Origin: Halorussus rarus
Lineage (GTDB): Archaea; Halobacteriota; Halobacteria; Halobacteriales; Haladaptataceae
Assembly: GCF_003369835.1 (NCBI RefSeq)
Contig: NZ_QPMJ01000001.1
Span: 992,001 to 1,056,000, forward strand
Direction: 5' to 3'
DNA: 64,000 nucleotides
The position numbers and the translations under genes were made by a program. The notes under the pieces were generated by a model, which made no database searches, had not been told where the DNA came from, and saw only the letters and a list, made by a program, of their open reading frames with translations. Each line of letters opens with the position of its first letter. The stretch's first letter is position 1. This document shows positions 60,876 through 64,000 of the stretch, one piece after another.

Positions 60876-63545
60876 TCAGATGTACGGGACACCGCGGATG
60901 ACGCTGCCCTTGGTGAGGTAGCCCTTCATGGCGAAGTCGGCGCACTTGTCGGCGTAGTACGTGGTGATGGGAAGCCGGGTGGACCGGCTTAGCGACCCGA
61001 CGTGCGCTTCAGACAGCCAGTAGGTCTGCTCCGCGAGCGTATCGAGGTCTGTCGATCCGTGGCGTTTCACGATCTGCAGCGGTCGCGGCGTGCCTGGACT
61101 GCCCTCCTTCCCACCGGTCGTGGTCAGGTAGGAGTGGTCGCCGTTGTGGACGTGGAATGCGATGCCTTTGTCTGCGATATCGAACCGTGATTTCGATTCG
61201 TCGTACTCGGCGATGCGGGGGTTCCCGGATTTCCGGATCTCGACGAGGTCGAACCGCTGGATGAGATCGCGGGCTTTGTCGAGACGGTTGATGAGGCTCT
61301 CGACGTCGAGGTAGAACTTCCCGTCACGATGGATGACCACGTGCCGCGGCGGTCGGCCTTCCTCTTCGGCAAAGATTTCCAGGACGTGCTTGATGACGTT
61401 CGCTACGTCGTCCTCGTCGAACGTCTCGCCAGCCTGCTTCGTGACGGCCTCAGACGCGAGGATGGTTCCGTCGGCCATGATGACGTTCGCGGCCGCGCCG
61501 AGGTGTTGCTTGGTCGCGTGGTCGTACGTCACGTCGAGACCGACGAACGCGTCAACGCCCCCGGGAACGTCGTCGATACGCCACGGCACGCCGCCCGCTT
61601 TACCGATAAGCGACGAGCAGATGTTCCCGCGGTAGTTGTCGTTACCGAGGTTGTCGATGGAGATCATCTGACTCGGCACGCCGAGTTGTCCGAGTCGGCG
61701 TTTAAATTCCGGATAGGGATCGTCGTACTCCGCTTCCGCCGCGTCGTCTGCATCTGGGACGACGATCAGCGCCGCATCGTAGTCACTCGCTTTCTGCGCG
61801 TGTTGGGAGTAGTGGAACTCCGAGCCGAGTTCGTAGGTCTCCTGATCGAACGCCGTTGGACCCGCATCGTAGTCCGCGAGCTTGTTGAGCAGCGTGAGCA
61901 CGTACGGCCGTGCGTCGCTCTCCTCATCTTCCGGGTACAGCGCGATGATGTCGAACGACTCAGGAGCCTTGTACACGCCGTATTCCTTCCGCTCCAGCCC
62001 GCCAGCCCCGTAGTACCCCGTATTGCCACCTCCGAACCGTAGGTTCGGGGTGTTCGGTGTCTTGTGCTCCCGGTACCCGGCGTTCGTGGGTTGGGGGACG
62101 GGGTCGAAGCTGAAGTACGGCGTCGGACCGAGCAAATCCACGAACGACGTGACGACGTTGAACCGTTCCTCGGGTTTCATCCGGCTTTCGTTGTGGATGA
62201 CGTCCAGGAACGTGTCATCGACACGGCCCAACTGCTCGAACGTCGGGATGACCTTACAGTACTCCAAGAGCTGCGGGAAGATCGAATCATCGCCGCTCCC
62301 GTACTGCAGATCAGCGATGATTGGGTCACCGGCCCGCATCGAGTTGATGACGTCCTGCTCGACGTGCTTCTCGTGGTACTCCGACATCGGGACTCCCGGC
62401 CCGTCCAGCACATCATCGTAGTCCATATCAATGACCTCCTTGACCGTTGCCGTGCGAGCACTGTCGTAGAGGTCAGTGTCGTGCTCGACGGTCACCTCGG
62501 CGATGTCGTGTCCACGCTCAACCCACTCGGCAGCGGAGAACGTCGATTCCAAGTGGTACGCGACGTTCACGCCACAAATCACGGTCCCGTCAGCATCAAC
62601 ACGAATCCGGCACTTATACTTCCGATATGCTTCGAACAAGCCGCTGTTTGCGGTTCGCTGCGGGGTAGGCTCGATGATCGAATCGATTCCCGACACCTCG
62701 AAGCGACCAGCAACAGCACGCTTCACGTCCTGCTTGACGAACTCTTGGAGCGGTCCGTCGTCCGTGTACGAGCGCGCCTCCAGGGTCGTTTCTCCTTGGT
62801 GGATGGGTTCGATGGTGTACCCGTGGATCGAGATCGTACTGTGGAGCTTCTCAGTCGCGTAGATACGCCGCCGGGACGCATCAGCTGTCGTAACTGGGCT
62901 GTTACTCCGGGACTGGTAGTAGTTCGCTGCTTTCGCCGTGAACCCCTCGATCCCGTTCGTGAAGTCATCCGGGTCGAGCCCGCCGCTTCCGGTTGCGCGG
63001 AGTTCATATTCGTGGACGGTTAGTTCCGGCAGGTCCCCGAGCTCGAACTGTAGCAGGTAGTTCCCGTCCGACAACGGCTGTTGGTGTAACAGTTCACCGC
63101 CACCATCTGCCGTCGGTCGTGGCTCGCTCGTCACTTCACTCCCCCGAACGAACTCCGACTCATCGCTTGAATCTGCCTCCGTTGAAGATTCGCCAGCGTC
63201 ACTTTCGGAGGACTGCGCAGCCGATGTGTTCTCTGCCCCGCTGCTCTCGGCTTCGGCAGGTGGCTCGTCAAGCGGCGTGACGATCAGATCATACCCCGGG
63301 TTGAGTTGCATCTCACCGCGGTATTCGTTCCCGACTACGTTCTCCAGAACGTACCAGCGCCCGACCTCCCACTCGAAATCCGCAATCTCGTTATTGTGGA
63401 ACACGGTCAGTTCCACTGGCGTCCCTTCGACATCCGCCAACTGAACTTTCCGAGCGATGGCGTCGTGGTCCCACTCGTCAGTCCCTGTGACGCGCAGTGA
63501 GATATCGACCTGTTCCCCATCCTCGATGTCATCCTTCACTGCCAT
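60876..63545 (-). CDS. ago: Long Argonaute with N-terminal OB-fold (NgAgo-like)
   Basis: An 889-residue prokaryotic Argonaute. Residues about 8-95 look like an OB-fold/RPA-type domain (VDISLRVTGTDEWDHDAIAR...RWYVLENV), followed by a Ser/Asp/Glu linker (95-150), as in halophilic Argonautes such as NgAgo. N, PAZ-like and MID regions follow (SQMISIDNLGND near 630). The PIWI tetrad can be placed: Asp671 (FVGLDVTYD), Glu707 (AGETFDED), Asp741 (IHRDGKFY) and Asp866 (TTYYADKC). An intact tetrad suggests guide-directed cleavage. First gene of the operon with the PLD-ATPase and AddAB-like genes. Confidence 0.93.
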   Translation of the reverse strand: MAVKDDIEDGEQVDISLRVTGTDEWDHDAIARKVQLADVEGTPVELTVFHNNEIADFEWEVGRWYVLENVVGNEYRGEMQLNPGYDLIVTPLDEPPAEAESSGAENTSAAQSSESDAGESSTEADSSDESEFVRGSEVTSEPRPTADGGGELLHQQPLSDGNYLLQFELGDLPELTVHEYELRATGSGGLDPDDFTNGIEGFTAKAANYYQSRSNSPVTTADASRRRIYATEKLHSTISIHGYTIEPIHQGETTLEARSYTDDGPLQEFVKQDVKRAVAGRFEVSGIDSIIEPTPQRTANSGLFEAYRKYKCRIRVDADGTVICGVNVAYHLESTFSAAEWVERGHDIAEVTVEHDTDLYDSARTATVKEVIDMDYDDVLDGPGVPMSEYHEKHVEQDVINSMRAGDPIIADLQYGSGDDSIFPQLLEYCKVIPTFEQLGRVDDTFLDVIHNESRMKPEERFNVVTSFVDLLGPTPYFSFDPVPQPTNAGYREHKTPNTPNLRFGGGNTGYYGAGGLERKEYGVYKAPESFDIIALYPEDEESDARPYVLTLLNKLADYDAGPTAFDQETYELGSEFHYSQHAQKASDYDAALIVVPDADDAAEAEYDDPYPEFKRRLGQLGVPSQMISIDNLGNDNYRGNICSSLIGKAGGVPWRIDDVPGGVDAFVGLDVTYDHATKQHLGAAANVIMADGTILASEAVTKQAGETFDEDDVANVIKHVLEIFAEEEGRPPRHVVIHRDGKFYLDVESLINRLDKARDLIQRFDLVEIRKSGNPRIAEYDESKSRFDIADKGIAFHVHNGDHSYLTTTGGKEGSPGTPRPLQIVKRHGSTDLDTLAEQTYWLSEAHVGSLSRSTRLPITTYYADKCADFAMKGYLTKGSVIRGVPYI

Positions 63546-63570
63546 CTACACCGACCAACGAACTCCCAGA

Positions 63571-63578
63571 ATAAATAG
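63571..63578 (-). promoter_or_regulatory. TATA-like box of the Argonaute operon
   Basis: CTATTTAT on the minus strand about 27-33 nt before the Argonaute ATG at 63545, consistent with a leaderless operon transcript. Confidence 0.6.
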
Positions 63579-63650
63579 ATTGCCACTAGGCGAATCTGAA
63601 ACACGAAAAATAAATTTTAGCGTGAACACAACGGCTTAACACCTCCATTG

Positions 63651-63785
63651 ATGGTTCAGGAGACGCTGCGGAGACAGCACTGGACAACGACGATGTCGGA
63701 GGCCTTCCTCACAACCCGCGGCGAACAGACATTTTATGACAGAATTGAAAATAGGGACATCAGGATGCGTGAATATTTGTACTAG
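63651..63785 (+). CDS. Possible 44-residue peptide
   Basis: A short frame from ATG 63651 to TAG 63785 in the divergent region between the Argonaute operon and the next plus-strand gene. An AT-rich AAATAAATTTTAG (63609-63620) lies before it. The composition is mixed, with aromatic and charged residues, and no family is recognised; it may be a relic or a chance frame. Confidence 0.2.
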   Translation: MVQETLRRQHWTTTMSEAFLTTRGEQTFYDRIENRDIRMREYLY

Positions 63786-63803
63786 CGCAGAATAATCAGC
63801 CCT

Positions 63804-64000
63804 ATGCTCGGGACAGGGACCGCAGAAGAATTCATCGACGACGCCGAACACCACAACCAGTGGTGGAGTAACGGCACTTCCCCGGAACTATCGCAGGCCA
63901 CAGACCTCATCCCTCGCTCAGATTTCCACCGCGTCCTCAAGGGAACAAACACCCACTACACTGACGATGTCGAGAGTCTCGTCTACGCGATTCACGGACA
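63804..64000 (+). CDS. N-terminus of a DUF4143-type AAA ATPase, cut by window
   Basis: 65 codons to the right edge. The start LGTGTAEEFIDDAEHHNQWWSNG and the later PRSDFHRVL followed by YAIHG match the N-terminus of archaeal ATPases of the AAA_14/DUF4143 group, where xxNxWWxxG is followed by a GPRxVGKTT loop. The expected P-loop would begin within a few codons after the window ends. A TATA-like ATATTTGTA (63772-63780) lies about 27 nt upstream. It is divergent from the Argonaute operon. Confidence 0.6.
   Translation, partial: MLGTGTAEEFIDDAEHHNQWWSNGTSPELSQATDLIPRSDFHRVLKGTNTHYTDDVESLVYAIHG

Larger units (their letters stand above)
43266..64000. mobile_element. Integrated element at tRNA-Glu, right end outside window
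   Basis: Evidence: insertion point at the tRNA 3' half, an integrase gene about 220 nt downstream, a visible drop in GC and loss of the strong antisense open frames that mark the chromosome to the left, and defence-type cargo (Argonaute, helicase-nucleases, methyltransferase, PLD-ATPases). No structural virus proteins or replication initiator were recognised in this part. No copy of the tRNA 3' end was seen up to 64000, so the element is probably longer. Confidence 0.75.

Overview
The window is from a haloarchaeon (class Halobacteria). Left of about 43.3 kb the DNA is very GC-rich, the proteins are strongly acidic, many genes look leaderless (a TATA-like box about 27 nt before the ATG), and markers such as GatE, MptE, Phr2, ThyX, an F420-type LLM oxidoreductase and Tat-dependent lipoproteins fit that group. 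Most long antisense open frames in this half are by-products of high GC.

Region 1 (1-43.2 kb) is ordinary chromosome. It holds an ABC exporter, a pair of bacterial-PH-domain membrane proteins, gatE, an FNT channel, a decayed DUF1345 gene, a PAP2 phosphatase, a SpoU/TrmJ methyltransferase, a NERD-UvrD helicase, folP and mptE (two consecutive steps of pterin metabolism), quinone oxidoreductase, a frameshifted metal-dependent hydrolase, methylmalonyl-CoA epimerase, signal peptidase, a MOT1-type molybdate transporter, an FMN hydroxyacid oxidase, a periplasmic-type binding protein next to a DAO-type flavoenzyme, photolyase, a thiol-redox group, two tandem superoxide dismutases, thyX, an Lrp/EamA pair, a fused FAD/Fe-S dehydrogenase, an amidohydrolase and a membrane-anchored winged-helix regulator.

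Region 2 (43.2-64.0 kb) begins at a tRNA-Glu(CTC) gene. GC content drops visibly. Directly after the tRNA come short direct repeats and a tyrosine integrase, then a second, convergent integrase-like protein that has lost its first catalytic arginine. This is the left part of an integrated element; no second copy of the tRNA 3' end was seen, so the right end is probably outside the window.

The element's cargo is the most interesting part. A tightly packed minus-strand operon encodes, in order of transcription, a long catalytic-looking Argonaute with an N-terminal OB-fold (NgAgo-like), a PLD-nuclease/P-loop ATPase fusion, an AddB/RecC-like inactivated helicase, a separate Cas4-like Fe-S PD-(D/E)XK nuclease, and an AddA-like UvrD helicase with its own Fe-S nuclease domain. 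Upstream, on the plus strand, is a second PLD-ATPase paralogue next to a HicB-like protein, and between them and the operon lies a stand-alone N6-adenine-type DNA methyltransferase. The arrangement suggests an Argonaute defence island in which a dedicated AddAB-like end-processing machine and PLD-ATPases work with Argonaute. The functional link is inference; domain content and gene order are read from the sequence.
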